Positions 23,504 through 34,432 of a stretch of 64,000 bases of DNA are shown here, in pieces (positions within the stretch are counted from its first letter, which is position 1; the number at the start of each line of letters is the position of its first letter). A model generated the notes under the pieces. It was not told the origin of the DNA. It did no database searches and was given only the letters and a program-made list of their open reading frames with translations. This stretch comes from Prinsepia uniflora. Taxonomy: Eukaryota > Streptophyta > Magnoliopsida > Rosales > Rosaceae. Both the position numbers and the translations under genes were made by a program. The stretch spans positions 76,752,863 to 76,816,862 of the forward strand of contig CM064861.1 in assembly GCA_032719365.1 (NCBI GenBank), given 5' to 3'.

Positions 23504-24419
23504 GGGGGTGTTTACTTAGAAATAATGGAAACCCTAAACTATTAGGGGGGTGTTTACTTAGAAATAATGGAAATCAAATCAATAGGAATGATTTCCATTA
23601 TGAATGCCCTTAAAAATGTTAAACGTGCCTTTAGTTTTTCAATGAGCTAGATATAAAAAAATAAACTCAATTAAAGTAACTATTAAATATTATAATAAAT
23701 GATAACTAAATATATAAATGTATTATATATCCAACATAAAACTAAGGACATGTTTACTTCCCAAGAACAGGAACAGTGAGTTATAAGAGAAGTAGCCAGT
23801 AAAAAAAGTGAGTAATCATTCTTATTGTGGTGTTTAGTAATAAAAAATAATCGGAATATTAATGAGAATGATTTGCATTGTTATTGTTTTTCGATTATAA
23901 TTAATTGGAATGAAAATGAATTAATTACTAAAATACCCTTTTTTCCAACTTTCTATGCCTCTTGTTTTCTTGTTTGATCAACATTTCAAAACCCATTTGG
24001 TGAATAATTCGATTAAATAAAAATAAATAAATTGTTTTTCTTCATTTTCTGAAATATTCAATATATTAAAAAATAAATAAATTCTTCATCTTCTATTTTA
24101 AACATGCATAGAGATATTTTTGAGGTGAGTATGACTGTATGAGTCATCGGAATATTGAAGCGTTTAGAAGACAATAGTGTACATTTAAATTTATTATTGT
24201 TGAACTTTGCCATTATTGTAAATATTATAGGACAATTTTAGTATATAGAAACTTAAAATAGGTAATAAGAATCATTAACATTTCCCGTTAATCGGCAATA
24301 AGTATTTCATGTGAGACCCACCTATTTAAAAAAAAATCTTATTTTGCAAGGCATAAATACTCCATAATAAAAATCATTCACATTGATTTGATCTCCATTA
24401 CTTCTAAGTAATCAACCCC
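23504..24419. mobile_element. Harbinger/Tourist-like DNA element with terminal inverted repeats
   Basis: The left end GGGGGTGTTTACTTAGAAAT and the right end, read inverted, GGGGTTGATTACTTAGAAGT continue as inverted repeats for about 40 bp (TAATGG then ATCAAATCAA). TTA precedes and TAA follows, fitting a 3-bp TWA target site. The inside is non-coding and AT-rich. The left end is tandemly duplicated (units at 23491-23530 and 23532-23572), so the true left end may be 23504 or 23545. A second ATGTTTACTTCCCAAG-type stretch near 23748 suggests a nested relative. Confidence 0.65.
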
Positions 24420-24421
24420 TA

Positions 24422-24919
24422 ATGGTTTATGTAATCCCTTCAGTTGGAGAGTTTTATTGAGTTTGACCCGATTTTTTTAGGCAAAACTATCTGCAAAATT
24501 AAGAGAAATATATATATATGTTGAATATATAATACATGTATATGTATATAATACATTCGCAAATTAATTTAATGATATAAAACATAAGTAAATCATATTA
24601 ATATATATATATATATATATGTTGGGCATTAATCTGGTTTGTCAGCATCAAACCTAAAACCACCAATTAATTCAATGATATAGAACATAAGCAAATCATA
24701 TCGATCTTGTACTAGAATTTATAATATTGAGTCCCAAAATAATTCCATTCAACTATATAAATCAGGAGCCACGTACATGATCAGTAGTCTACACATATCG
24801 ATCCATTACATAATACGTAACAAGATCGATTCAAAACTATGAATCCACATTGAGTTTATTTTCCGATTAATAAGATTATTATCATGCATTAAATTATTTG
24901 AATCTGATTGAAACAAAAA
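24422..24919. other. AT-rich spacer downstream of the defensin-like gene
   Basis: No gene. It contains an AT dinucleotide run at about 24598-24621 and two copies of AATGATATA(A/G)AACATAAG (near 24570 and 24673). The same phrase immediately flanks the Tat LTRs at 21311 and 56996, which ties those flanks to this locus. Confidence 0.6.
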
Positions 24920-25396
24920 TCAACAGTAGCAATGGCATCCACGAGCGTCCTTTTTGCATTCACCTCCAGAACAACCCTTATTCTTGCAAAACTCACTACA
25001 TTCTTCTGAATTATGGCGCTTAGTACACCCTTCGAACGCCGGATGTTCACTGCAACAATCGGATGCCTTGCAAACTGAGATGAAAACAAACAAATCAACA
25101 ACGTTATTCATTATAATTATCACAATTCATTATTCTTTTATTACTTTTTCTATAATTAAAAATAAAAATAAAACTAAAATAGAAAGAAAGAAAGAAAAAA
25201 AGTGTCGGGCTGCTTTATAGGAAGAAGAAATGCACCAAAAATACCCTAGTAGATTGCATGCATGCAAGCATTGATGTTGGAGTTGGACCAATATCTATGT
25301 ATATATAATATATATTGGTAGCTAATGAAACAAACCTGCTATGTTTGACAATAGCACCAACAAAAGGACGAACATTGGCAAAATGAGCTTAGCCAT
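24920..25396 (-). CDS. Defensin-like secreted cysteine-rich peptide (two exons)
   Basis: Predicted 71-residue precursor. Exon 1 (25396-25336, 61 bp) encodes MAKLILPMFVLLLVLLSNIA, a signal peptide. A 261-bp intron (25335-25075) begins GTTTGT and ends CTCAG in phase 1. Exon 2 (25074-24920) encodes the mature part and stops at TGA. The intron between secretion signal and mature peptide is the classic plant defensin-like arrangement. The mature part has CxxxC (CSEFC) and a GxC...C gamma-core (GECKKDARGC), ending CHCYC. It has 11 cysteines rather than the usual 8, an odd number. Small cationic secreted peptides of this class act in defence or reproductive signalling; which applies here is not visible. 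It is the only intact host gene seen. Confidence 0.82.
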
Positions 25397-25458
25397 CTTC
25401 TCTTTGAATAAATTCTTTTCTTCCTTTACTTTATAATTCTTCCTTGGTAATTTCGATC

Positions 25459-25468
25459 CTTTATATAG
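25459..25468 (-). promoter_or_regulatory. TATA box of defensin-like gene
   Basis: Minus strand CTATATAAAG lies about 65 bp upstream of the ATG at 25396, with a pyrimidine/purine-rich leader between them. Position and sequence fit a plant core promoter. Confidence 0.6.
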
Positions 25469-25675
25469 ATATTAGAAAGGATCGAGAACTGCAGATCGAG
25501 CTCAAATAAGAAAGAAATCGACAATTAAGGCTAGACTTAAATCACATTTAACCTAATAAATTTGATGAATCTTAATTAGAATGGAATTGGGCAACATGAA
25601 TATAAACTGACATAAATAATATTTTTTTAGTACCCTTAGGATTTTTGTCTTTTTTTTTTTTAATGCAAAGAACAA

Positions 25676-26882
25676 TAATCGAATTCATAATCTAATTTAT
25701 TATTTTTTCTTAAAAAATATTAATTTGTTATTACAACTTTCATATTTGTGAGGAGAGTAAATCTTTCTATTATTTCACTCAGTTACATATATCCAATTAA
25801 TCATCCATAAGTGCAGAATTTCTGTTAACCGCCCAAAAGAAAAAGAAAAAGAAAATCTACGTGTGTGTATATATATACATAAATTAACATTTTTTATGGG
25901 CCTTTAGATTTAATTTAAATCAATGGTTATGATTGGACCCTCATTAATCTTGAAATTAAATGGATGATGATGTGGATTTAATTAATAATTAAGTTTTGAT
26001 TAATTAATTTATTTTTCAATTAAAAATAATTTTCTAAGCTAAAAAGAAAATGATTAACAAGAAAATCCTATCAGCATTTTAGCTAGGATCGATAAGGCTT
26101 CACGGTCCGTTAACGTTAGATGAGACGTGTAGCATCTAAATTCAAGAGCACCACTACTACCATTGGCGTTATTGAACAATGGAGGTCTTGGAGCCTGTAT
26201 AACTCGGTAGTTTTTTTTTTTTTTGTCAAATGTAGTTCTTGATTTATCACAAGGATTAAAGAACTGCCAACATCGATTGAAAATCTAATTGGTCTTCAAT
26301 CATTATATCCCTATCGTTGTAGCGAACTTGAGAATATAACAAGCGCTATTTGGAACTTAAATTGTTTCAAATTCTCAGCTTTCATGGATGTTTCAGACTT
26401 GAAAGTTGGTGGCCTACTTTTTCGAGGAGTTCAATTTGATGATTTTCTCTTCTTCTTGAGTTAAAGCTAGATGTGAGTTTCTATCCATGATCATCATCTT
26501 CATTCAGCGTCTCATACGTCACCGAATTCTCCAGCTGAAGATTGGATTCTTGAGTTTCTGTCTGATTTTTCTCGGAGTTTGGAAGATGAGGAGTGTTCAG
26601 GTTTGGATTATTGAAGCAAAAGAACAAGGAAAGACCGATGGATTTGAGTTTCTATTCATGATCATCATCTTTTTTTTCTTTGTTCAAATGTTTATTTCGT
26701 TTCAATTATGGCTTTCTTTTTTTGGTGTGTTTGGTTGAAGGAATTCATATTTCCACGGGAAAAGTAAATTATGGGAATATATTGTAATTTTGTCACTTAA
26801 TTTTTAATCAATTAGAAACTTTCATACTTAGGCATTATGTATATAGGAATTTAGAAATAACATGAATTTAAAATTCAAGTGT
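25676..26882. repeat. Flank repeat R2, upstream of the defensin-like gene
   Basis: Collinear with 57035-58273 (R3) and, for its first 700 bp, with R1. No gene is supported. The frame at 26487-26738 is a hydrophobic translation of T-rich DNA and is not kept in R3. Confidence 0.85.
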
Positions 26883-27254
26883 TTTGATAGTTTAAGAATT
26901 TTACAATCCTGGAATATAAAAAAATAAAAATTATATTTAAAAATTACAATCTACAACCACTATCACACCATATAAAAATGTAGGCAGCCAATAGAGATAG
27001 CATAGAAGCATATCTTGCAGATAAATACTCATTAAGTGAACTATGAATCAACAATCCATATGGAGAAGAATAAAACATACATTACATATCCATGTTCATA
27101 TTTGTCAAATAAAAAGAAACCTTTGAATCATCTCTCAAGCAAGCATCAATTATAATTAACAAGCAGCACAACTCAAAGAAAGAAATAACAACCAATTATA
27201 CTTACCAAAATTCTCAAGTAGTAACCTATATCATTGAAACCAAAGTCACCAATC
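26883..27254. other. No gene recognised
   Basis: AT-rich unique sequence between R2 and the truncated LTR. It begins where R2 and R3 diverge and ends at the abrupt junction CAATCATTG/AAAACCTTCC. Confidence 0.5.
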
Positions 27255-28132
27255 ATTGAAAACCTTCCAATTTGAGCCCCTCAAACTTTCCAAGCTTGAT
27301 CCACCCGAAATCCTTCCAAATTTTATTCACCTGAAATCCTTCCAAATCGAGACCACCCAAATGTTTCAAGGTCGAGATCATTCAAATATTTTCAAGGTCG
27401 ACCCAGCCAAAGATTTTTACTAAAGCCGACCATGAGGTCATGGCTTGACCAAGTTTTGATCAACTTTGGCTAAGGACACATGTACATGTTTCCCTCAGCA
27501 ACCAATGTGAAATCAACGCAAGTAGCCACTCACATACATTAAAAAAAAAAAGGAAAAAAAATAAAACTTGAACTCTTACTCTATCAACAATTTCCGTGAG
27601 TCGCATTTGTTCACCCAAGAAAACACATTTGGCTTTCCTCTCACTTGTCAACTCAAATATATAATATCCATAGCTAGCTTGGATTGTCAAAGTCTAGTGG
27701 AAAGCTTTGAGTACACGTACCCACCTATATGTATGAATAAAGGGGACAATGACTCTTTTTTTTTATCCTAGCCGTTGCTAGGGGCAATGAGACCCACATG
27801 CACCTCTTTTACTTTATTTTCTTCCACCCAATCCAAGGAGCTCTTTTCCCTACATTTCGGCCATCTAATAGGAGGGGAACCACCATTTCCTTTTCCCAAA
27901 GGTGCCCAGCCGAAAATTCTAGCAAGGAGGAGCAATCTTGGCTACTCACAAGGAGGAAAGTCACCATTTTCTTCTCCCAAAAGTGCCCAGCTGAAAATCC
28001 CAGCAAGGAGGGGCAATCTTGGCTACTCACAAGGAGGAAAGTCACCATTTTCCTCTCCCGAAAAGTGTCCAGCCAAAAATCCACCCTTTGCTTCATTGGG
28101 TGAGTAGGACAATTTTATACCACCACCAAACA
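27255..28132 (-). repeat. Truncated 3' LTR of Tat element, copy 2
   Basis: It matches 19665-21311 and 55265-56996 but keeps only three 81-bp units (CACCATTT at 27881, 27962 and 28043) and has an internal gap near 27360-27400. The right edge is fixed by the polypurine tract. The left part of the LTR is missing, so no target-site duplication can be read. Confidence 0.85.
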
Positions 28133-28143
28133 TTGCCCCCTTC
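28133..28143 (-). promoter_or_regulatory. Polypurine tract of Tat element
   Basis: Minus strand GAAGGGGGCAA lies directly before LTR start TGTTTGGTGG. This sets the LTR edge for all three Tat LTRs in the window. Confidence 0.85.
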
Positions 28144-28328
28144 AATTGGTTTTCCGAATTCTAAGGGTGGGCAATTGGAATTAAAGCTTCTTCTCCAACT
28201 CCATTGATGAGGTAAACACCCAAGCTCTTGTCTTTAATTTGTGCATTTAGTTTTGTAGTTATGGATATTAAAGTTGATTTAATTTTGGCTCTTAAGCTTC
28301 CATGCCCCTTCATCTTCTCGATTGAGAC

Positions 28329-28337
28329 TATAAATAG
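28329..28337 (+). promoter_or_regulatory. TATA box of antisense PMD gene
   Basis: TATAAATAG lies about 340 bp upstream of the first PMD ATG (28671), between the Tat polypurine tract and the reading frame. A splice-acceptor-like poly-T plus GTAG ends at about 28654, suggesting a 5' leader intron. Confidence 0.5.
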
Positions 28338-28670
28338 ATTGCACGAGCCTCGTTTCAATATTCAAACCAAAGAAATTTTAGGGTTTTCAAAACCTCCCTC
28401 TTGGCCATCTTCAAAATTTCTCATTGCCTAACAAAAGTTATCCCAAATTTCTTCAAGAAGCAACTCCAGGTGACATTTGAGGTAGCTTGCACTTAATTTT
28501 GGCATGAATGCTTGAGTTTTGGGGCTTAAATTTCTGGGTTGAAGATATGGTGTTCTTGATGTTCTTGATATTTTGCTTTTTTCATTCTTCACTCACTTGG
28601 TTGAATCCAAAATTTTCTTTGGCTCATGAATTTGGATGATTTTTTTTTTGTAGGAAGCCAATGGCCCCAA

Positions 28671-31284
28671 AGCATGTGGTTAGCCACTTCAAGAAAGTCC
28701 AAAAAATCATGGACACACACCTGGCCGACTTGGATGATCATTTCCATTACATGTGGCCCGACCGTCTTGGCTCTCATCTCAGTCCAAATTTCTCAAAAAT
28801 TCCACCCGGCTTCTTAGAAGTTTTAAAGGAGGGTGAACACGATGCCCCCTTGTTCTTACGTGAGAATCTATATTGGCCCGCTCAATGGGGCCTTCTCAAG
28901 CCAACAAAAAGCTGGCTAGTTGGGTCCTTTTGCAAGCCGGTCGGGTAAAAAACACAAAACACTCCACCGACCGCATCTAGTACAAGTCCTCCACCCGCCC
29001 AAGGTAAAACATTTTGGACTGGTACAAAGCCCTCAAGCCAAAATTGAGTGGGATCTGGGATGAAATCAGGATCTCTCATACATTGGAGCTTTGTGCAACC
29101 GAGTACTTCTCATGCGACTGTGCACTCATTCAAGCTGGGTTATGTTTATGGACTTCATCCAATAATAGCATGAGGCTCCATTTCGTGATAATGACTCCAA
29201 CCTTACTTGACCTGGTCGCTATGCTCGACCTGCGTCCACATGGAGTGCACTACTCAGTTACTAGCCTCCCCGACCCAACACTTGACCTGAACTAAGACAA
29301 ACACATCAAGACTTACAATGGTTGGGTAAAATTTTACTATGGCTTTGATGGCGATGCTCTTGGGTCACCAATGCCGCCCACTAATGGGGTATCTCGCGTG
29401 GAGCATGTAGCCTTCCTACAACTCTAGCTCTGTAAGTTCTTTTTTTCCCCCCTATCTCTTTCGGTTACTAAAGATGTTCAACCATTGGCCGAGGTCCTCG
29501 CGGACGACCAATGTATAGCTTTAGGACCCTTAGTTTTGGACTACCTGTATAGGACACTAGCCAACATTATCCACCCTAAACCCATGTTGTCCAATGTCTC
29601 TGGGCCATTATGGATTTTCCAACTCTGTCTTCAACTTTACTTTCCTGAGTTAGGGCCCTTGACCCCAAACTTTACCAATGACAAACTTCTCGGTGACACC
29701 CTACTTTCACTTCCTCTACCTAACCGTAGTGTAGAATAGTGCTTCATGTTATTATACCATTGTGTGAGGATAGGAAAAATCATTAATTCTCCATTTTTCT
29801 AGCCCGACGTCACCCTAGCTATCTAGCTTTCAGCCTAAACACTATTCCTACAGACGATGTTGCTGATTAACACATGCAACTATGGGTCAGCATCCTTGTC
29901 ACCTGAGCCCAATTACGGAGTCTGAAAACCTCTTCTTAGCTTGGAGAATTTCTTTTAAAAAAGTAGAAGATGCTAAGCATATTGTTCGCCTCCAAGCCCT
30001 CCAATTCGACGAATTTGACATTGAAAGTCGCCTTCTGGACTTCGGTTTCCTAAATGAGTTTCGTGACTTTTGGACCAATCTATCAACCACCTAGTTTAGT
30101 AAGCCATATGAGGTCCACGCTATGAGGATATTTAAGACTTTTCCTGCTCTCCCTAAGCAGCATAATCCCAAGTCGGCAGCCTCAAACTCCAAAAGTATTT
30201 GTAAGATTTTTGTTTTCAATTTTTCGACTTGGAATATTTTTCATAATTAAATGCCATATCGTGAATTTTGTTTGGATTGGCCTTTTGAAGCTCAAGCCAA
30301 AGCTACCAGCTCTCCTGCTCAGCACCCGCCTACCAACCATGTTGAGAAGAGACAATCTCTATCCAGCCAAGGTACGATCCATCTTACTTGAATTCTTTGC
30401 TATATTTTCCTTTTTCGGTTTCACCCACTTCTACTACCATTTCAAGGGGCCACTGAAGATTCAACTCGAAATTAATAAAACCGACTGTGAAAAGCATCTA
30501 AACGCCCAAATCTTGTCTCAAATGCCCCCAAGCTAATTAAAGCTTCAGCCTCGACCATAGGAACTTATTTGGCCAATTTAGCCTCTGGCCTTCAGGTACG
30601 CCACTATTTTTATGAGATTTGTTTTTTAATTTTTCACCACACAACTATTTTATGTGATTACTTATGTTCCCGCTCTTGTAGGATTTTATGGCACCGACCA
30701 CTAAAATAATGGTCGCTTCAACTAGGGGAATTGGAGTATGTACCTGCTACTTTTTTTTTCCTTTTCTCTGTGATATCAACATTGTTCTCTAAAACATCAT
30801 ATTCATAGTTTGGAAAGAAAAACTGCGTCTTGCAGCTGGCCGACGATAGTGTGGTCGAATCAATATCATTCACATCGGCCTAAGTTAACTTCACCATATC
30901 ACTATTTTTATTACAAGATCCTGCACTTCTAACTTATCCCCTCTTCATTTTAGGGTGGTGCCTTGGACTCGGAAACCCTCATTGAGGAGACCATTTAGGG
31001 GCTTTGCCAACCCGACCCAGAGACCCTTATTGAGGAATTTACCCACAAGCCTAACCCACCTTTACAGGCAGCTTCTACTTGAAGTGATGTTGATAGAACT
31101 GATCATCATTCCCTCATGGCGAGCTATATTCATTTCTCCTTCTTTTTTATTTTTTGAGTTCTAGATTCTTAATATACCTCTAAATTAGGTGGATACCGCT
31201 AGTTAGCTTCCCACCTTGGACATGCGGTTGGCCTTAGAGGCTAATGTTTCTCTTCATGCTTCCATTGCTCCCAATAGGTCGGAA
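28671..31284 (+). pseudogene. Plant mobile domain (PMD) protein, N-terminal part, antisense to the Tat element
   Basis: Degenerate but recognisable PMD (aminotransferase-like) blocks lie in order: LSGIWDEIRIS and LELCATEY (29041-29110), RLHFVIMTPTLLDLVAMLDL (29170-29235), RVEHVAFLQL then LCKFFFS (29395-29445), and IALGPLVLDYLYRTLANII (29515-29570). In PMD proteins these regions read close to GEMTPTLLDV and EHVAFLLYWL. Stops interrupt it after LDLN and QL. Intron-like boundaries are visible, for example CTTCAG/GTACGC near 30595 and TTGTAG/GATTTT near 30681. PMD proteins occur in plant hosts and as extra frames in transposons. This one lies in the Tat 3' region on the opposite strand. A solo LTR separates it from its C-terminal part. 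Confidence 0.75.
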
Positions 31285-32810
31285 CCCAATGTAACGACCC
31301 GTCCTGGAAAGTAAGGTTAAGATAGTGATTAAGATGAGATTAGTAAATTTAATTGGGGGTTAGTTGGTTCTGATAAGGTCGAGTTCTTAGAATGACGATT
31401 TTGTCCCTAGTTCGGGCAAAAAGTTGACTTTTAATTCAGGCGGTCAACTGGACTTTGACCGGTGACTGGGACGTAGGTTAGGACGTCACGAATCCGTAGG
31501 CAGGTGGCACGCCCGATTCCGACATCCGAGGAGGAAATTATGATGTTCGGAAAGTTGAGGGCATAACCGTAATTTGGTTAAACTAGGGGGAAGAGTTGAC
31601 TTTTGTTACGAATGGGTTTTGGTATGTTGACCTAGGATACTTAGATCGATCTCGTCGTCCTGAGTTCAATGACAGGCGGTACGTATGCATCGGAATTACG
31701 ATGTGTGAGTTACGAGTCTAGACAGGTAGTGGCAAAATTGTAATTTTGACTTAAAAGGAGGGGTATTTTGGTCTTTGTGCTCTAGGATTTGTGCAGCAGA
31801 GAGGGACAAGTGGATGGCTGAGATTGAGCCATTTGTGAGGGAGAAGGGAGGATGGTGACACGTGTAGGGGTTCTGGTTGGTTCTGGGGAACACAGTCCCA
31901 ATTATTTGGGGTACCCGTGTGTGTGTGTTCGTGTTTGTTCTTCGAACTAGACAGAAACAGAGGGAGAGAGTTGGGAGAATTGGACGGTGTTTTGTGTGAG
32001 TTGTGTGATTTTGTGAGGGGATGATTGATCAGAGATGGAGAGGGAGACAGTTAGAAGGTTAGATGGTGTGGTGGTTGTGTGTGGGTGAGTTGTGAGCCAC
32101 GGGAAAAACAAGGAGGACGTGAGTGTTTGTGGGGGGTGTTGTGGCCGTGATCAACCAATCGAGGCCAGTGGAAGTGTCCAGAGGACGGAAGAGGACAGGA
32201 GGAACTAGTACCTCACGGCTGAGCTCACGATGGCTACAGGAGGACAGGTAATTCCTCTTCCTTGTTTCTTTGCTCTTTTTTGTCGTCTGGGTTCAGGAGC
32301 TAAGTCGTAGGTTTAGGGGTCAAAACGAGGAGTTCCGTGAGGTCTAGGGAGTTCAGTGGAGTCTTAGGAGTCTTCTGGTGGGGCAGCCATGATGGGGAGT
32401 GCACGGTGGAGGTTGGCACGACGGAGCATATAGATGTACTCTGTTTTTCCGTTTTGCTCAGGTTGAAAGTCGTGGACTTAGGGAGTGAGTCGACGGTCTT
32501 GGTGAGTTGGGTGAGGTTTAGGATGGTCTTAGGAAGAGGTTGAGACTGCCACCGTGATGGGGGGTGACCTCGGTGGCCGGAGAAGGAAACAGGGGACTGA
32601 ACGGGTCTGGTTTCGAGTTAGGGACGATGACTTAGAAGCTGTGTCGAGGTGGTTGAGTAAGGGGGACGGATAGCTAAGAACTGGACGATGATGTGGGTGA
32701 AGAGAGGAGCAGTTTTGGTGCAGGTACGCCAGAGAACCGCTGACGCCGATTCGATGTACTGGAACTGTGCTGAGCCGGGTCTGCTCGAGGTTGAAGATGC
32801 ACTGTAGCTG

Positions 32811-32829
32811 GCGCGTGAGGGCCACGCGC
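32811..32829 (+). promoter_or_regulatory. GC-rich hairpin in LTR
   Basis: GCGCGTG and CACGCGC are separated by 5 bases, 339 bp before the donor-like site at 33150. Equivalents are at 52509, at 6070 (minus) and at about 40543 (minus), 341-346 bp before their donors. Confidence 0.6.
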
Positions 32830-33149
32830 AGCCACTTTGGGAGGCGTGTGGGGGCGCGTGCGGCGGCAGCAGGGGAAGTTGTCAACATGGTTTTTGGTCT
32901 AGGTGTTGTGACGAGTCTTTTGGCGTTGGTTTCGGGTTAATCGGACGTCGAATCGAAGTAGTTTCGCGAGGGTGAAGGCTTACGGTTCCGATTCGTTACG
33001 TTTAGGACTCGGGGATTTTTGAGGGAAATTAGGTGGACCTTCGTAGACGTGTTAGTGACGTATTTTGGTGGTTGTTGACAGGATCGGGAGTTCCCGAGGA
33101 AGCTGAGGAACGTACGAGACGTTCAGGACGCGATTGAGGGCTCGGTACT

Positions 33150-34121
33150 GTGAGTGAACCCTTTCCTTAAACTCCAACATGCATAACTGTTTTTCTATAA
33201 GTGTTTTATATATGTGATTTCATGCTTGTTGGATTTATGATGTGGTTTTACATAATTGCACGGTTTCAGAGAAATAACTTATTTGGCACGTTTTACGAGG
33301 AATGTTGATTTCTGAAAATAATGTTATGGTTTTGGGATTTTCAAATGATAAATGGTTTTTAGTATTTGTTAAGGGATTTTGGAACATGATTTCGATGATC
33401 AAGGTTTTCGGTTTAGAATCGGAGTTCGGATAACAGGATTTGGTTTTAAAAGTGAAAAGTGGAATTCCGGATTTGGGTTCGGAATAACGGTTTTGGATGC
33501 CGGAAGGGCATCAGACCAGTGATTTCGGATTCGAGTTTGGATATGGAATGGAAATGGTTTTCAAATGGTTTTGGATTGGATTTGCTGGATCTGGTTATTG
33601 GGTTTAAAGACCCGGATATTGATTTCACGGGGGACGGGCCCGGATTGGGTTTAAAGACCCGGATTGAGTTTAAAGACTCGAGAGTTTAAAGACTCGGATA
33701 TATTGATATTTCCCCCGTAGGCCTATTGAGTTTAAAGACTCGGGAGTTTAAAGACTCAGATATAATTGTGGCCTGGATTGAGTTTAAAGACTGGGGAGTT
33801 TAAAGACTCGGATATAATTGAGGCCTGGATTGAGTTTAAAGACTCGGATAGGTCCAGCAGGTTTGATCAGAAATGATTGGTTGAACTTTATGTTTTACGT
33901 TACGGTTTTATGATGCTTATGATATGATTCTATAACTGTTCTTATAGTGTTTCTGTTTTTTATGATGTTTTATGATGATTGGTTTATAACTGTTTCAAGA
34001 ACTGGGTTATGCATGTGGTTTCAAAACGGAGGGCTAAAACCCGGTTTTCTTATAAAATGGTTTTGGAAACTTTTATTTTATTCTGGTCCACTCACACCTT
34101 CTGTTTTAAATTTCCCTCCAG
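33150..34121 (+). other. Intron-like LTR module with inverted arms
   Basis: It starts GTGAGTGAAC (33150-33159). The inverse GTCCACTCAC is at 34086-34095 and a T-rich tract ending CCCTCCAG/GT is at 34121. Length 972 bp. Inside are CATGCAT motifs near both arms and the GAGTTTAAAGACTC repeats. Confidence 0.5.
33598..33850 (+). repeat. GAGTTTAAAGACTC short repeats
   Basis: Repeated near-palindromes GAGTTTAAAGACTCGG and GGGTTTAAAGACCCGG alternate with GAGGCCTGGATT and are irregularly spaced. The array is specific to this LTR family and lies in the middle of the intron-like module. Confidence 0.9.
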
Positions 34122-34432
34122 GTCGTGGAGCTAGAGCGGGGTTTCGGCGTCGAGGTAGCGTCTGAGGCATAGAAGTCGCGAAAGGGATCCCGAAGTGTTT
34201 TAAAATTTTCCGTGTGCGTGTATTTAGTTTTTCGGTTTTCTTTCTTTTGTACTGTGGTACTATGCTCTGTAAAACTTTTAAATTTCGGGATGTATTGTAT
34301 AGTTCTCCTGCGTCTGACTGAGTGTTTTGGTGGTTTCGAGTGAGTTTACCTTAGTGTTGTGTTGGGGAGTCAGACGGGAGCAGGATTTACCTCGGGTTTC
34401 GGGGTAAAACCGGGGTGGGTCCTGACACCCAA

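Larger units (their letters stand above)
31290..34427 (+). mobile_element. Solo LTR, 3138 bp (TGTAACGACCC family)
   Basis: Ends TGTAACGACCCGTCC...GGGTCCTGACA, flanked by a perfect 5-bp target duplication CCCAA (31285-31289 and 34428-34432). There is no internal domain, so this is the product of LTR-LTR recombination. It splits the antisense PMD pseudogene. Related LTRs are 51176-54092 and, on the minus strand, 4354-7507. Confidence 0.95.

Noticed and set aside
24889..25101. 70-codon minus frame overlapping the defensin-like exon 2
   Set aside because: Another reading frame of the same exon. It lacks the secretion signal and cysteine framework that the spliced frame gives.
33598..33850. CRISPR-like regularly repeated short palindromes
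   Set aside because: Plant LTR context, irregular spacing, no unique spacers of constant length and no cas genes.
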